Of a DNA stretch of 64,000 bases, positions 36,157 to 45,717 are shown piece after piece. The stretch is from Geomonas oryzae (GTDB lineage Bacteria > Desulfobacterota > Desulfuromonadia > Geobacterales > Geobacteraceae). How positions within the stretch are numbered: the stretch's first letter is position 1; the number at the start of each line of letters is the position of its first letter. The DNA lies in assembly GCF_004117875.1 (NCBI RefSeq), contig NZ_RAHW01000002.1:372001-436000 (forward strand), read 5' to 3'. The notes beneath the pieces are model-generated. The model worked only from the letters and a program-made list of their open reading frames with translations, was not told the DNA's origin and did not search any database. Both the position numbers and the translations under genes were made by a program.

Positions 36157-37718
36157 GGCATGGCCTCCTTCCCGCCCGCAGCACCAGCCGCACCGGGTCT
36201 CCCCTCGACGTCCCCCTCACCCCCTCCCCCCAGGGCGGCGTAGAGGTCCACCCCGGCGGAAAGGATGGCGCGCCGCGTCTGCACCAGGGCCTGCTGGGCG
36301 GCGAATCGGTCCCTTTCCGCGTCGAGCACCTCCAGGTAGGGAGCCGCCCCGGTGTCGTAGCGAAGGCGCGCAAGTCTCGTCCGCTCCGTCTGGGCCGCGA
36401 GGGTCGCCCGCTGCGCCTGTACCTGTTCGCCCAGCCAGCGCCGCTGCGCCAGCGCGTCGGACACCTCGCGAAAGGCGCGCTGCACCACGCGCTCGTATTG
36501 GGCGACCGCTTCACCCTCGCGCGCCCGGGCGAGCTCCAGGTTGGCGACGTTGCGCCCCCCCTGGAAGATAGGGACGGAGACGGCAGGGGCGAAGCTCCAG
36601 GCGCCGCTTCCCGAGGCGAAGAGCCCGCTTAACGCGCTGCTTGCGGTGCCGAAGTTGCCGGTGAGAGCGATGGTCGGGAAGAAGGCGGCGCGCGCGGCAC
36701 CTATGGCCGCGTTGGCCGATTTGAGCTCGTGCTCGGCAGCGATGACGTCGGGGCGGTAAAGGAGGAGTTCGGAGGGAAGCCCTGGGGGGATTTCCGCGAG
36801 GAACCTCTCCTCCACGGCGGCAAGGGGAAGCGGATCGAGGTGTACCTCCGCTCCGATCAGCAGCCCCAGCGCGTTCAGGTTTAGATCACGCAGGCGCTTG
36901 ATGGCGCTCAGTTCGGCCCGCGCCTGGTTCAAGAGGGTCTCGGCCTGCACCGCGTCGAGCTTGGAGGCGGAGCCGACCTCGTAGCGGCGCCGTGCGATGC
37001 GCCACGATTCCTCGCGGCTCGCGATGGTGGCCTCGGCGAGGGATACCCTTTCCGCCAGCTCGCGCTCCTGCAGGTAGCTCTGGGCGACCTGGCCGGTCAG
37101 GCTCACCTGCATGGCGCGGCGGGCCTCTTCCGTGGCGAGGTAATTCTCGAGGGCACCCTCCTTGAGGCTCCTCAAGCGCCCCCAGAAGTCGAGCTCCCAG
37201 GCGGTGAGGAAGAGACCGGCACTGAAAACGTCGGTTATCATCGCTCCCCCAGTCACCGAGAGGTCGGCGGGGGTACGCGAACGCTCATACCCCGCGCCCG
37301 CGCTGATCGCGGGGAGCAGGTCCGCGCGGCGGATGCCGTAAAGGGCGCGCGCCTCCTCGACCTTGGCGCGCGCGACGCGGAGGTCCCGGTTGTTGACGTG
37401 GGCAAGGAAAAGAAGGCGTTTAAGCTCGGGATCGGTGAAGAAGACGCTCCATGAGACGGGGGCGCCGGCGGCCGTACCGCGATCCGATACGCCGGGGTAC
37501 TGCGGCGGGACAGGAAGCGCGGGGCGCTGGTAGGCGGGCTTTAGGGAACAGCCGGCAAGGACGGCAGCGGTAACGATAGCGGCCAGTGCGAAAAAGATAC
37601 GGCGGGGGCGCATCGAGGTATTCGAAGCGTGCGGCGTGCGGGGGAGGCGGACGAGCGGCTGCGGGAGCCGCAGAGGAGGTTCAGGCTCCCGTTGGTCGCC
37701 CTCTTCTTTCTGTGCCAT
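36153..37718 (-). CDS. Outer membrane efflux lipoprotein (OprM/NodT family)
   Basis: 521 residues from the ATG at 37718, which has a good ribosome site (GAGGAG, seven bases). The lipoprotein signal sits unusually far in, starting with the Met at residue 36 (IFFALAAIVTAAVLAGC), so the ATG at 37613 could be the real start, but it has no ribosome site. The rest is a standard OMF: QRPALPVPPQYPGV near the acylated end, two repeats, and [31 protein letters not shown]. It is the exit duct for the exporter encoded downstream (HlyD, ABC fusion, permease), with overlapping genes. It is the first gene of the operon. Confidence 0.92.
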   Translation of the reverse strand: MAQKEEGDQREPEPPLRLPQPLVRLPRTPHASNTSMRPRRIFFALAAIVTAAVLAGCSLKPAYQRPALPVPPQYPGVSDRGTAAGAPVSWSVFFTDPELKRLLFLAHVNNRDLRVARAKVEEARALYGIRRADLLPAISAGAGYERSRTPADLSVTGGAMITDVFSAGLFLTAWELDFWGRLRSLKEGALENYLATEEARRAMQVSLTGQVAQSYLQERELAERVSLAEATIASREESWRIARRRYEVGSASKLDAVQAETLLNQARAELSAIKRLRDLNLNALGLLIGAEVHLDPLPLAAVEERFLAEIPPGLPSELLLYRPDVIAAEHELKSANAAIGAARAAFFPTIALTGNFGTASSALSGLFASGSGAWSFAPAVSVPIFQGGRNVANLELARAREGEAVAQYERVVQRAFREVSDALAQRRWLGEQVQAQRATLAAQTERTRLARLRYDTGAAPYLEVLDAERDRFAAQQALVQTRRAILSAGVDLYAALGGGGEGDVEGRPGAAGAAGGKEAMP

Positions 37719-37829
37719 GAATGTGCTCCTCTGTCACAAGGAATTCTTCACAAGCTACAGCAAGCACCATGGAGCGGGAAAGTCTCTCATAGCCGCAAGA
37801 GGGCGCTTAGTTAAAACTATAAACCCAAT

Positions 37830-37961
37830 CTAGTGTTTGAAAAGAAAATGAACCAGATTGATCGGCCAGTCGGGATGAGGCTCCGGTGCCAGGGTGTAAT
37901 AAGCAACGAACAATGCCACGACGGCGATGATGCAGTAAATGGTGATGCGTAATCTGGACAA
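37830..37961 (-). CDS. 43-residue single-helix membrane protein at the end of the RND operon
   Basis: Small frame starting with TTG at 37961, six bases after AAAGGAG. It encodes a basic start (SRLRITIY), one transmembrane helix (CIIAVVALFVAYYTLA) and a short polar tail ending VHFLFKH. It begins 96 bases after the outer-membrane-factor gene of the RND pump on the same strand, so it is probably part of that operon. I do not recognise the family. Tiny single-helix proteins such as AcrZ are known to bind RND pumps, so an accessory role is plausible but inferred. Confidence 0.6.
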   Translation of the reverse strand: MSRLRITIYCIIAVVALFVAYYTLAPEPHPDWPINLVHFLFKH

Positions 37962-38057
37962 CTGCGCTCCTTTCCGCAACGGGGGATTCGACACGGTTCG
38001 CCCCCCCGCGCGTTACCGCCCCCCCGGGCCGTGACGGCCCGGGGAAACGATGCTGCC

Positions 38058-39479
38058 TTACTTGCTCCCTCCGCCCAGCACCTTGTAGAGGGTGACCATG
38101 TTGTTGAGCCTTGCCAGCCGCGTGGTGATGAGCCCCTGCTGGGCCGCGTAGAGCGAGCGCTGCGCGTCCAGAACGTTCAGGTAGCTGTCCACCCCGGTCT
38201 GGTAGCGCGCCTGGGACAGGCGGTAGGTCTCGGAGGTGGCGCCGGTCAGGGACTGCTGTGCCGCCACCTGCTCGTCTATGGTGCCGCGCTGGGCGAGGGC
38301 GTCGGCCACTTCGCGGAAGGCGGACTGGATCGCCTTCTCGTACTGGGCTACCGCTATGTCGCGGTCCACCTTTGCCACCTCGAGGTTCGCCTTGTTGCGT
38401 CCCCCCTCGAAGATCGGCACCGAGATCCTCGGCGCGAAGTTCCAGGCGAGGTTCCCTCCCTTGAAGAGGCCGGTCAGCTGGTCGCTGCCAAAGCCCACGC
38501 TCGTGGTCAGGGTGATGCGCGGGAAGAAGGCGGCGCGCGCGGCACCTATGTTGGCGTTCGCCCCCTTCAGGTTGTATTCCGCCTGCAGGATGTCGGGACG
38601 GGAGAGAAGGACGTCGGAGGGAAGTCCCGGTGCGGCGTCCTTCACGGCGGTGAGGTTCTCGGTGAGCGACTTCGGCAAGAGATCCTGCGGCACGTCGGAA
38701 CCTACCACCAGGGTAAGCGCGTTCAGGTCCTGCGCCACCTGGGTGGTGTAACGGGCGATGTCGACGCGGGCCGAGTCGACGCTCGTCTGGGCCTGCTGCA
38801 GGTCGAGCGCCGAGGCGACCCCCGCCTCGAAACGGCTCTTGGAGAGCCGGTAGGATTCCTGCTGGTTCGCCAGGGTCTCCTTGGCGAGTTGCACCCTCTC
38901 CAGGTCGGAGCCGAGCGTCAGGTAGGCGGTCGCCACCTGGGAGACCAGGGCGATCTGGACGCTGCGGCGGGCCTGTTCGGTGGCGAGGTACTGCTCCAGC
39001 GCCTGGTCCTTCAGGCTTCTCACCCTTCCGAAGAGGTCGAGCTCGTAGGAGCTGATGCCGACGCCGACGTCGTAGGAGTGGCTGACCCCTCCCCTGCCGC
39101 CTTGGGAGAGGTCGTCGGCGGTGCGTTTCACCGCGAGGCCGCCGTCCCCGGTGACGCTCGGGAAGAGGTCGGCGCGCTGGATCTGGTAGAGGGCGCGGAA
39201 GCGGTCCATGTTGAGGACCGCCACCCTCAGGTCGCGGTTGTTGTCCAGGGAAAGCGCGATCAGCTTCTGCAGTTGCGGCTCGACGAAGAACTCCTGCCAG
39301 GGGATCTCGGCAAGCGGCTTTTGCTGCGCCGCGGGCTGCGTCGCCTGGTAAGAGGGGCCTGCAGGCCAGGCGGCGGGAACCGGTGCCGCGGGCTGGCTGT
39401 ATTTGGGAGCCATGGAGGCGCACCCTGCCAGGAACAGGAACAGGGTGGCGGCCAGGGGTTTAAAGGTCATGCGTGTCAT
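38058..39479 (-). CDS. Outer membrane factor of the RND pump (OprM/NodT family)
   Basis: 473 residues from the ATG at 39479, two bases after the RND pump stop and behind GAGGTG. The open frame is longer upstream but runs inside the pump gene. The lipobox is LFLAGC (Cys near residue 20). The OMF pattern is complete: [39 protein letters not shown], then [31 protein letters not shown]. It gives the pump its outer-membrane duct. Sequence resemblance to the other OMF at 36153 is strong (both have the [15 protein letters not shown]-type segment), suggesting a common origin. Confidence 0.95.
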   Translation of the reverse strand: MTRMTFKPLAATLFLFLAGCASMAPKYSQPAAPVPAAWPAGPSYQATQPAAQQKPLAEIPWQEFFVEPQLQKLIALSLDNNRDLRVAVLNMDRFRALYQIQRADLFPSVTGDGGLAVKRTADDLSQGGRGGVSHSYDVGVGISSYELDLFGRVRSLKDQALEQYLATEQARRSVQIALVSQVATAYLTLGSDLERVQLAKETLANQQESYRLSKSRFEAGVASALDLQQAQTSVDSARVDIARYTTQVAQDLNALTLVVGSDVPQDLLPKSLTENLTAVKDAAPGLPSDVLLSRPDILQAEYNLKGANANIGAARAAFFPRITLTTSVGFGSDQLTGLFKGGNLAWNFAPRISVPIFEGGRNKANLEVAKVDRDIAVAQYEKAIQSAFREVADALAQRGTIDEQVAAQQSLTGATSETYRLSQARYQTGVDSYLNVLDAQRSLYAAQQGLITTRLARLNNMVTLYKVLGGGSK

Positions 39480-39481
39480 GT

Positions 39482-42400
39482 CTATTGCACCTCCGAGACG
39501 GGTGCGGCAGCGGCCTTGGCCGTTGCGTGCTTTTTGGAGAACGTCTTCGTCACCATGACGAAGAAGAACGGGATGAAGATAAGGTCGATGAAGGTCGCCG
39601 ACAAAAGGCCGCCGGTGACCGCGGTGCCGATGGCGTTCTGGGCGCCTGCCCCCGCCCCCTTGGTGAGCGCGAGCGGCAGGGTGCCGAAGAAGAAGGCTAG
39701 CGAGGTCATGATGACCGGCCTCAGCCTGATCTTCACCGCGGTGAGCGTCGCCTCGACCAGCTCGTGCCCCTGGTGCAACTGATCCTTGATGAACTGGATG
39801 ATCAGGATCGCGTTCTTCGTGGAGAGGCCGACCGTGGTCAGAAGGCCGATCTGCAGGTAGATGTCGTTCGGGAGCACCCTGAGGGTGACCGCGGTGACCG
39901 CGCCGACCAGGCCCAGCGGAAGCATGAGCAGGTTGACGAACGGGATGCTCCAGCTCTCGTAGAGTGCGGCGACGGCCAGGAAGACGACGAGAAGCGAGAT
40001 GGCGTAAAGGGCCGGGGCCTGCTTGCCGGCGTTCTTCTCCTCGTAGGAGAGACCGGTCCACTCGTAGCTGATCCCCTGCGGGAGCTTGGCGGCCATGGCC
40101 TCCATCTCGGCCATCGCCTCGCCGGTCGAGATCCCCTTGGCGGCGTTGCCCATGATCTCGACGCTCGGGATGCCGTTGTAGCGTTCGAGGCGCGGCGAGG
40201 CGTGCTGCCATTTCGCCGTCGCGAAGGCAGAGAAGGGAACCATCTCACCCTTGTCGTTTTTCACGTACCACTTGTTGATGTCCTCGGGGACCATGCGGTA
40301 CGCCGCGTCCGACTGCAGGTACACCTTCTTGACCCTGCCGTTTTGCAGGAAGTCGTTCACGTAGGAGGAGCCCCACGCGGTGGCCAGCGTGTTGTTGATG
40401 TCGGCAAGCGAGACGCCGAGCGCACCGGCGCGCACGTCGTCTATGTTCAGCTTGAACTGCGGGGTGTCGTCCTGGCCGTTCGGACGCACCGCCATGAGTT
40501 TCTTGTTCTGGCTCGCCATTCCGAGGAGCTGGTTCCTCGCGTCCATGAGCGCCTGGTGGCCGAGGCCGCCCCTGTCCTGCAGCTGGAAGTCGAAGCCGTT
40601 CGCCTGACCGAGCTCGACCACGGCGGGGGGGGAGAAGGCGAAGGCCATGCCGTCACGGAACTGGGAGAAGGCGCCCATGGCGCGCCCGGCAACGGCCGGA
40701 GCTTTGAGGTCCGGGGTGGGACGCAGCTTCCAGTCCTTGAGCTTCACGAAGGCAAGACCCATGTTCTGGCCGCGGCCGGCGAAGCTGAAGCCCGCGACGG
40801 TGATGAGCGAGTCGACCGTTTTCTTTTCGTTCTCGAGGAAGTGCTTCTCCACCTTCTCGAGCACCTTGATGGTGCGCTCCTGGGTGGCGCCTGCGGGGAG
40901 CTGGATCTGGCAGATGATGAAGCCCTGGTCCTCGTCCGGGAGAAACGCCGTAGGAAGACGCAGGAAGAAGAACGCCATGGCGGCCACGAGGCAACCGTAG
41001 AAGACGAAGTAGCGCAAGGGCTTCCTGAAGGAGTTCCCGACGATGGACTCGTACTTGTGGCGCCCCTTGTCGAACATCTTGTTGAACCAGCGGAAAAAGC
41101 CGCAGTACCATCCCGACTCGCAGGGCTCATGCCCCTTGGTGACCGGCTTCAAAAGCGTCGCGCAGAGCGCCGGGGTGAGGATCTGTGCCGTCATTACCGA
41201 CAGGATCATCGCCGAGACGATGGTGATGGAGAACTGGCGGTAGATGACCCCGGTGGAGCCCCCGAAGAATGCCATCGGGATGAAGACCGCGGAAAGCACC
41301 GTCGCGATGCCCCAAAGGGCCGAGGTGATCTGCCCCATGGACTTGACCGTTGCATCATGCGGCGATAGCCCCTCCTCGGTCATGATCCTCTCGACGTTCT
41401 CGACCACGACGATGGCGTCGTCGACCAGAAGGCCGATGACGATGACCAGGGCGAACATGGTCAGGGTGTTGATCGAGAAGCCGGCCGCGAAGAGGACGCC
41501 CAGGGTACCGAGGAGAACGACCGGCACCGCGATGGTCGGGATCAGGGTTGCGCGGATGTTCTGCAGGAACAGGAACATGATGATGAAGACGAGGAAGACC
41601 GCCTCCATCAGGGTCTTCACCACCTCCTCCATGGAGATCTTAACGAAGGGGGTGGTGTCGTACGGGTAGACGACCTTGGCACCGGCGGGGAAGAACTTCT
41701 CCAGCTCGGCCATCTTGCTTTTCACGCGGTCCGCGGTGTCGAGCGCGTTGGCGCCCGCGGCAAGCCTCAAGGCCATCGCGGCCACCGGCTTCCCTTTGTA
41801 GCGGGCGATCATGTCGTAGTTCTCGGTGCCGACGTCGATCTTCGCCACGTCCCGGAGCTTCACGGTGGAGCCGTCGGGGTTGGTGCGCAGCACGATCTCC
41901 TCGAACTGCTCCTGGTTCTGCAGAAGCGTCCGCGCCGTGATGGTGGCGTTCAACTGCTGCCCCTGTGCTGCGGGCATGCCGCCGAACTGGCCCGCGGATA
42001 CCTGCGCATTCTGGGCCTGGAGGGCGTTGGAGACGTCGTTCGGGGTCAGCTTGTAGTTGTTCAGCTTGTCGGGGTTCATCCAGACGCGCATGGCGTTCTG
42101 GGAACCGAAGACGGTCACCTCCCCTACCCCCTCCACGCGGCTCACGAGGTCCTGAACGTTGGACACCATGTAGTCGGTGAGCTGGTAGCGGTTCAACGAG
42201 CCATCCTCGGAAACCATGCCGACGATGATCAGGAAGTTACGGGTGGACTTGACCACCTGGATCCCCTGCTTCTGCACCACCTGCGGCAGAAGCGGCGTGG
42301 CGAGCTGCAGCTTGTTCTGCACCTGTACCTGGGCGATGTTCGGGTCGGTCCCGGCCCTGAAGGTCAGGTTGATGGAGACCGCACCGGCCGAGTCGCTGGT

Positions 42401-42640
42401 GGAGGACATGTAGAGCAGGTTGTCGATGCCGTTCATCTTCTGCTCGATCACCTGGGTCACGGTGTCCTGCACCGTCTGGGCGGAGGCGCCCGGGTACATG
42501 GCGTTGATCGAGATCTGCGGCGGCGCGATGGGCGGGTACTGCGAGACCGGCAGCGACTTCATGGCCAGAAGGCCGGCCAGCATGACGGCTATGGCGATGA
42601 CCCAGGCGAAGATGGGTCTGTTTATGAAAAACCTGGACAT
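39482..42640 (-). CDS. RND multidrug efflux pump, HAE1 (AcrB/MexB) family
   Basis: 1052 residues, the normal AcrB size. It starts [23 protein letters not shown], the classic HAE1 start. The porter-domain opening is [22 protein letters not shown]. The transmembrane proton-relay helix appears as [20 protein letters not shown], with the two Asp residues of AcrB conserved. The C-terminal half includes [16 protein letters not shown]. It is the proton-driven inner-membrane pump for drugs, solvents or metabolites. It lies between the adaptor gene and the OMF gene on the same strand, two bases before the latter, under control of TetR. Confidence 0.97.
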   Translation of the reverse strand: MSRFFINRPIFAWVIAIAVMLAGLLAMKSLPVSQYPPIAPPQISINAMYPGASAQTVQDTVTQVIEQKMNGIDNLLYMSSTSDSAGAVSINLTFRAGTDPNIAQVQVQNKLQLATPLLPQVVQKQGIQVVKSTRNFLIIVGMVSEDGSLNRYQLTDYMVSNVQDLVSRVEGVGEVTVFGSQNAMRVWMNPDKLNNYKLTPNDVSNALQAQNAQVSAGQFGGMPAAQGQQLNATITARTLLQNQEQFEEIVLRTNPDGSTVKLRDVAKIDVGTENYDMIARYKGKPVAAMALRLAAGANALDTADRVKSKMAELEKFFPAGAKVVYPYDTTPFVKISMEEVVKTLMEAVFLVFIIMFLFLQNIRATLIPTIAVPVVLLGTLGVLFAAGFSINTLTMFALVIVIGLLVDDAIVVVENVERIMTEEGLSPHDATVKSMGQITSALWGIATVLSAVFIPMAFFGGSTGVIYRQFSITIVSAMILSVMTAQILTPALCATLLKPVTKGHEPCESGWYCGFFRWFNKMFDKGRHKYESIVGNSFRKPLRYFVFYGCLVAAMAFFFLRLPTAFLPDEDQGFIICQIQLPAGATQERTIKVLEKVEKHFLENEKKTVDSLITVAGFSFAGRGQNMGLAFVKLKDWKLRPTPDLKAPAVAGRAMGAFSQFRDGMAFAFSPPAVVELGQANGFDFQLQDRGGLGHQALMDARNQLLGMASQNKKLMAVRPNGQDDTPQFKLNIDDVRAGALGVSLADINNTLATAWGSSYVNDFLQNGRVKKVYLQSDAAYRMVPEDINKWYVKNDKGEMVPFSAFATAKWQHASPRLERYNGIPSVEIMGNAAKGISTGEAMAEMEAMAAKLPQGISYEWTGLSYEEKNAGKQAPALYAISLLVVFLAVAALYESWSIPFVNLLMLPLGLVGAVTAVTLRVLPNDIYLQIGLLTTVGLSTKNAILIIQFIKDQLHQGHELVEATLTAVKIRLRPVIMTSLAFFFGTLPLALTKGAGAGAQNAIGTAVTGGLLSATFIDLIFIPFFFVMVTKTFSKKHATAKAAAAPVSEVQ

Positions 42641-42660
42641 GGATAAAGCTCCTTAAACTC

Positions 42661-42695
42661 CGTTCAACGTTCAGCGTTCAGCGTTCAACGTTCGA
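42661..42695. repeat. 7-bp tandem repeat CGTTCAR between RND adaptor and pump genes
   Basis: Five consecutive heptamers (CGTTCAA, CGTTCAG, CGTTCAG, CGTTCAA, CGTTCGA). They lie in the gap of about 90 bases between the adaptor stop and the pump start. Confidence 0.85.
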
Positions 42696-42733
42696 CTTAA
42701 CGTCAACGGATGTGCCTGTTGTGGTCGTCGCGG

Positions 42734-43993
42734 CTACTTCTTCTGGGTCTGGGCCGGGGCCGCCGGGGCTGTGGGGGCGGCAGGCTTCGCGCCGGGGGCA
42801 CCCTGGCCGCCCTGTGCTGCACCGCCGGGGCCGCCGTGACCTTCGGGGGACTGGAACGGCACCACCTTCACCGGAGTGCCGGGGCGCGCCTTCTGGATCC
42901 CCTCGAGAATCACCTTGTCGCCGGCCTTCAACCCGCCGCTTACGAGCCAGTTGTCACCCAGGGTGCGGGCCACCTGGACCGGACGCGGCTCCACCTTGTT
43001 CTCGGCGCCGACGACCATGACGATGGCCTGTCCGGCCGCATTCCTCGTCACACCACGCTGCGGCACCAGGATGGCCGCCTCGTTCACCCCCTCCTCGAGT
43101 ACGGCACGTACGAACATGCCGGGGAGCAGGGTCTGCTTCGGGTTCGGGAAGACGGCGCGCACCGTGATCGAGCCGGTGCTCTGGTCCACGGTCACATCGG
43201 AGAACTTGAGGGTACCGGTTACCGGGTACTGGGTGCCGTCCTCGAGGAGGAGTTTCACCCGCGCCTCACCGGCCTTGTCGCGCTTCATGAGCCCCTGGGC
43301 CAGGCTCTGCTTCAGCTTCAGCATGTCCGAGCTCGACTGGGTCACGTCGACGTACATGGTGGAGAGCTGCTGGATGGTGGCGAGCGGCGCCGCCTGGTTC
43401 GCGGTGACCAGTGCACCGTCGGTTACGCTGGAACGCCCGATGCGCCCGGAGATGGGGGCGGTCACCCTCGTGTAGGCGAGGTTGATGCGCGCGCTTTCCA
43501 CCTGGGCCTTGGCGGAGGCGACGTCGGCTTCGGCCTGCTTGAGGGCCGCGTAGGCGGAGTCGTAGTCCTGCTTGCTGACCGCGTTGATCTTCACGAGCTC
43601 ACGAAAACGCTCTTCCTTCAGCTTCGCGGGAAGTACGTTCGCCTCGGCCCGCGCCTCGGCGGCCTTGGCGCTCGCGTAAGCCGCCTGGTAGGTGGCCGGA
43701 TCGATCTGGTACAGCACCTGGCCTGCCTTGACGTCGCTCCCCTCGGTGAAGACGCGCTTCTGGATGATGCCGGTCACCTGGGGACGGACCTCGGCGATCA
43801 GGTACGGGGAGGTGCGCCCCGGAAGTTCGGTGGTCAAGGCAACGCGCTGCGGCTGGATCTCGATCACCCCGACTTCGGGGGGGCCCTGCGGCGGCCCGGC
43901 GGGCTGCTGCTTTTTGCCGCACCCGGCAAGGACCAGGGAGCCGCCCAACATGAGAACTACGGATAACAACTGTGCCCTGTACGTGATCTGCAT
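42734..43993 (-). CDS. RND periplasmic adaptor lipoprotein (AcrA/MexA family)
   Basis: 419 residues from the ATG at 43993, six bases after GAGG. The lipobox SLVLAGC gives a Cys near residue 24. AcrA landmarks: VEIQPQRVALTTELPGRTSPYLIAEVRPQVTG is split by my reading into ELPGRTSPYLIAEVRPQVTG and the barrel segment AYTRVTAPISGRIGRSSVTDG. A coiled-coil hairpin spans about residues 105-170. The tail is Gly/Pro/Ala-rich (GGPGGAAQGGQGAPGAKPAA), longer than usual. It links the pump at 39482 to the OMF at 38058. A very small membrane protein gene precedes it by 57 bases. Confidence 0.95.
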   Translation of the reverse strand: MQITYRAQLLSVVLMLGGSLVLAGCGKKQQPAGPPQGPPEVGVIEIQPQRVALTTELPGRTSPYLIAEVRPQVTGIIQKRVFTEGSDVKAGQVLYQIDPATYQAAYASAKAAEARAEANVLPAKLKEERFRELVKINAVSKQDYDSAYAALKQAEADVASAKAQVESARINLAYTRVTAPISGRIGRSSVTDGALVTANQAAPLATIQQLSTMYVDVTQSSSDMLKLKQSLAQGLMKRDKAGEARVKLLLEDGTQYPVTGTLKFSDVTVDQSTGSITVRAVFPNPKQTLLPGMFVRAVLEEGVNEAAILVPQRGVTRNAAGQAIVMVVGAENKVEPRPVQVARTLGDNWLVSGGLKAGDKVILEGIQKARPGTPVKVVPFQSPEGHGGPGGAAQGGQGAPGAKPAAPTAPAAPAQTQKK

Positions 43994-44050
43994 ATACACC
44001 TCGTTTGTTTTTTACTGCCTCGATAAAGGGTCTATGGCGGCTGAGCCACC

Positions 44051-44131
44051 TTACTTGCGTCTGAAGGAGACGATCAGAACGATGCCGCCCCAGGTCAGGG
44101 CGAACAGGATCAGACATAGTTTCATCAACAT
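44051..44131 (-). CDS. 26-residue membrane protein at the start of the RND operon
   Basis: The frame starts with ATG at 44131, nine bases after AGAGGT. It encodes a single hydrophobic helix (LCLILFALTWGGIVLIVSF) ending in RRK, a typical small membrane protein with a cytoplasmic basic end. It sits between the TetR gene and the RND adaptor gene on the same strand, directly after a TetR-type operator, so it is the first gene of the pump operon. I do not recognise a family. A regulatory or stabilising role for the pump, similar to AcrZ, is inferred. Confidence 0.6.
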   Translation of the reverse strand: MLMKLCLILFALTWGGIVLIVSFRRK

Positions 44132-44149
44132 GACGTCAGTACCTCTTGC

Positions 44150-44165
44150 GAATGAACGGTCATTC
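44150..44165 (-). promoter_or_regulatory. Second TetR operator, in front of the pump operon
   Basis: GAATGA-N4-TCATTC, the same dyad as in front of tetR (44787-44804). It lies four bases past the tetR stop and 18 bases before the 26-residue gene, so it can control the pump operon separately from tetR. Confidence 0.65.
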
Positions 44166-44169
44166 CAAA

Positions 44170-44772
44170 TTAGCGCCGCAGGGCGTCCCAGCAGGCGCCT
44201 ACCACCTGCTCGATCAGGGCGTCGTCCAGCTTTATGAAGCCCAGGATGTGATCGCGGCAGATGTCGATCAGCGGCCCGAAGAAGAGCGAGAAGAGGATGG
44301 CGAGCTCCAGCGGCTTGAAGATCTGTTGCTGAAGCGCCTCCTGGAAAAGTTCGCTGATGACGTCCTTTCTACCCTCGCCGAAGATCTTCTCCCTCCTGTG
44401 GTCCACGCCGTACGGGGAGTTGTGGAACTGCTCCACGAAGCGCAGTTGCAAAGGCTCCCTGATCAGGTGGCGCACCAGCGCGGTCCCTATGTGCAGAAGG
44501 CGCTCGCGCACCGGACCGTTTTCGGGGTACCCCTGCATCATGACCTCGACGAAGCGCTCCTCTACGTTTTTGTAGATCCAGCGGATCAGGTCGTCCTTGT
44601 TCTCGAAGTAGCGGTAGATCGTTCCGGCGCCTACCCCCGCCTTCTCGGCGATCATCGCCATGGGGGCGCCGTGGAACCCCTGCTCGGCGACGAGTTCGAG
44701 CGCCGCCTGGATGATGAGCTCACGCTTGTCGCAACACTTCTCTGCCTTCTCACACTTTTCGGTCTTATCCAT
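44170..44772 (-). CDS. TetR-family transcriptional repressor of the RND pump
   Basis: 200 residues. The N-terminal TetR helix-turn-helix is intact (ELIIQAALELVAEQGFHGAP, then AGVGAGTIYRYFENKDDLIRW), and the C-terminal ligand domain is variable as usual. The N-terminal MDKTEKCEKAEKCCDKRE is Cys/Lys-rich, which is odd for TetR. It reads into the pump operon in the same direction. Two matching operators, one overlapping its own promoter and one after its stop codon, indicate autorepression and control of the pump. The inducer is not known. CmeR/AcrR-like regulation is the model. Confidence 0.94.
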   Translation of the reverse strand: MDKTEKCEKAEKCCDKRELIIQAALELVAEQGFHGAPMAMIAEKAGVGAGTIYRYFENKDDLIRWIYKNVEERFVEVMMQGYPENGPVRERLLHIGTALVRHLIREPLQLRFVEQFHNSPYGVDHRREKIFGEGRKDVISELFQEALQQQIFKPLELAILFSLFFGPLIDICRDHILGFIKLDDALIEQVVGACWDALRR

Positions 44773-44786
44773 CGTCTTTCTCCCGC

Positions 44787-44804
44787 GGAATGAATCTTCA
44801 TTCC
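44787..44804 (-). promoter_or_regulatory. TetR operator overlapping the tetR promoter
   Basis: A perfect 18-base palindrome GGAATGAA-TC-TTCATTCC. Its core is GAATGA-N4-TCATTC as at 44150-44165. It touches the -10 element at 44804-44809 and lies 14 bases before the tetR start, so binding would block transcription. Confidence 0.8.
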
Positions 44805-44833
44805 TTATAGACCCGCACCGACGTGCCTGTCAA
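44804..44833 (-). promoter_or_regulatory. Sigma-70 promoter of tetR
   Basis: On the minus strand, TTGACA (44833-44828), an 18-base spacer and TATAAG (44809-44804). The -35 is a perfect match to consensus. The start point would fall inside the operator. Confidence 0.75.
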
Positions 44834-44989
44834 TAAGGCAAAAGGGAAAATACGATTAAAAAGCCGTAAAGATCTGACAGTTGGCGCCCGCGACGCTCAG
44901 AGACCAACGGTTTGACTCCGCCTCGCTTTTGGAGTAGATTTGCGCCTTTGTTACAGCGCCACACGCAATGTCGCCTGAAAGGAAGAGCC

Positions 44990-45511
44990 ATGATCGAACT
45001 GTTACGCAAACGCCGCAGCATACGGAAGTTTACCAGCGAGAAGGTTTCCGTCGAGGCCGTTGAAACACTCATAGAATCCGCTCTGAGAGCACCCGCCTCG
45101 CGCAGCATCAACCCGTGGGAGTTCATCGTCGTGGACGACCCGGAACTGCTTCAGAAGCTTTCCCTCTCCAAGCAGCACGGCTCGGAGTTTGTGGCACGCG
45201 CACCGCTTGCCATAGTGGTGTGTGCCGACGAAACCAAGTCCGACGTCTGGGTGGAGGACTGCTCGATCGCCGCGATCCTCATCCAGTGCACCGCCGTCTC
45301 GCTCGGCCTCGGAAGCTGTTGGGCCCAGATCCGCAACAGAAAGCACGACGCGCGGCAAAGCGCCGAGGCATACATCCGGGAGCTTCTCGCCCTCCCCGAA
45401 ACGATCAAGGTCGAGTGCGTCCTGGGCATAGGGCACCCGGCCGAGCACCCGAGGCCGCTGCCGGCCGAAAAGCTGCAGCACGACAAGATCAGACGCAACC
45501 GCTGGGCCTGA
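44990..45511 (+). CDS. Nitroreductase-family flavoprotein
   Basis: 173 residues from the ATG at 44990, preceded by AAAGGAAG. Upstream codons to 44912 are not used. The FMN-binding nitroreductase fold is recognised by the N-terminal RKRRSIRKFTSEKV, SALRAPASRSINPWEFIVVDD, and the SLGLGSCWAQIRNR loop. Proteins of this size (about 170-200 residues) usually reduce quinones, nitro compounds or flavins with NAD(P)H. No partner gene is adjacent. It is divergent from the tetR gene and ends at a terminator. Confidence 0.92.
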   Translation: MIELLRKRRSIRKFTSEKVSVEAVETLIESALRAPASRSINPWEFIVVDDPELLQKLSLSKQHGSEFVARAPLAIVVCADETKSDVWVEDCSIAAILIQCTAVSLGLGSCWAQIRNRKHDARQSAEAYIRELLALPETIKVECVLGIGHPAEHPRPLPAEKLQHDKIRRNRWA

Positions 45512-45523
45512 CAACTGCCACGC

Positions 45524-45553
45524 AAAGGGGGGCGCCGATTTGCGCGCCCCCTT
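45524..45553 (+). terminator. Terminator after the nitroreductase
   Basis: The stem AAGGGGGGCGC / GCGCGCCCCCTT is followed by CCT. The bases from here to 45717 hold no gene and no clear sigma-54 promoter. Confidence 0.65.
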
Positions 45554-45717
45554 CCTCCACTCCCTTTCCCACCCGAATTAAGAAAATCGCCTACAAGATA
45601 ATCCGATGCATGCGGGCAGACCTCCAGCCCCCCTTCCTGCTAAATGTGACGCTACCACACATGCAGCAAGTCCTTATCAAGAAGGCGGTTTCGCCTCAGA
45701 AAGGGAGGGGTCCGCAG

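Noticed and set aside
39480-40211. N-terminal extension of the RND outer membrane factor to 717 residues
   Set aside because: The extension lies antiphase inside the pump gene. The lipoprotein start at 39479 has its own ribosome site.
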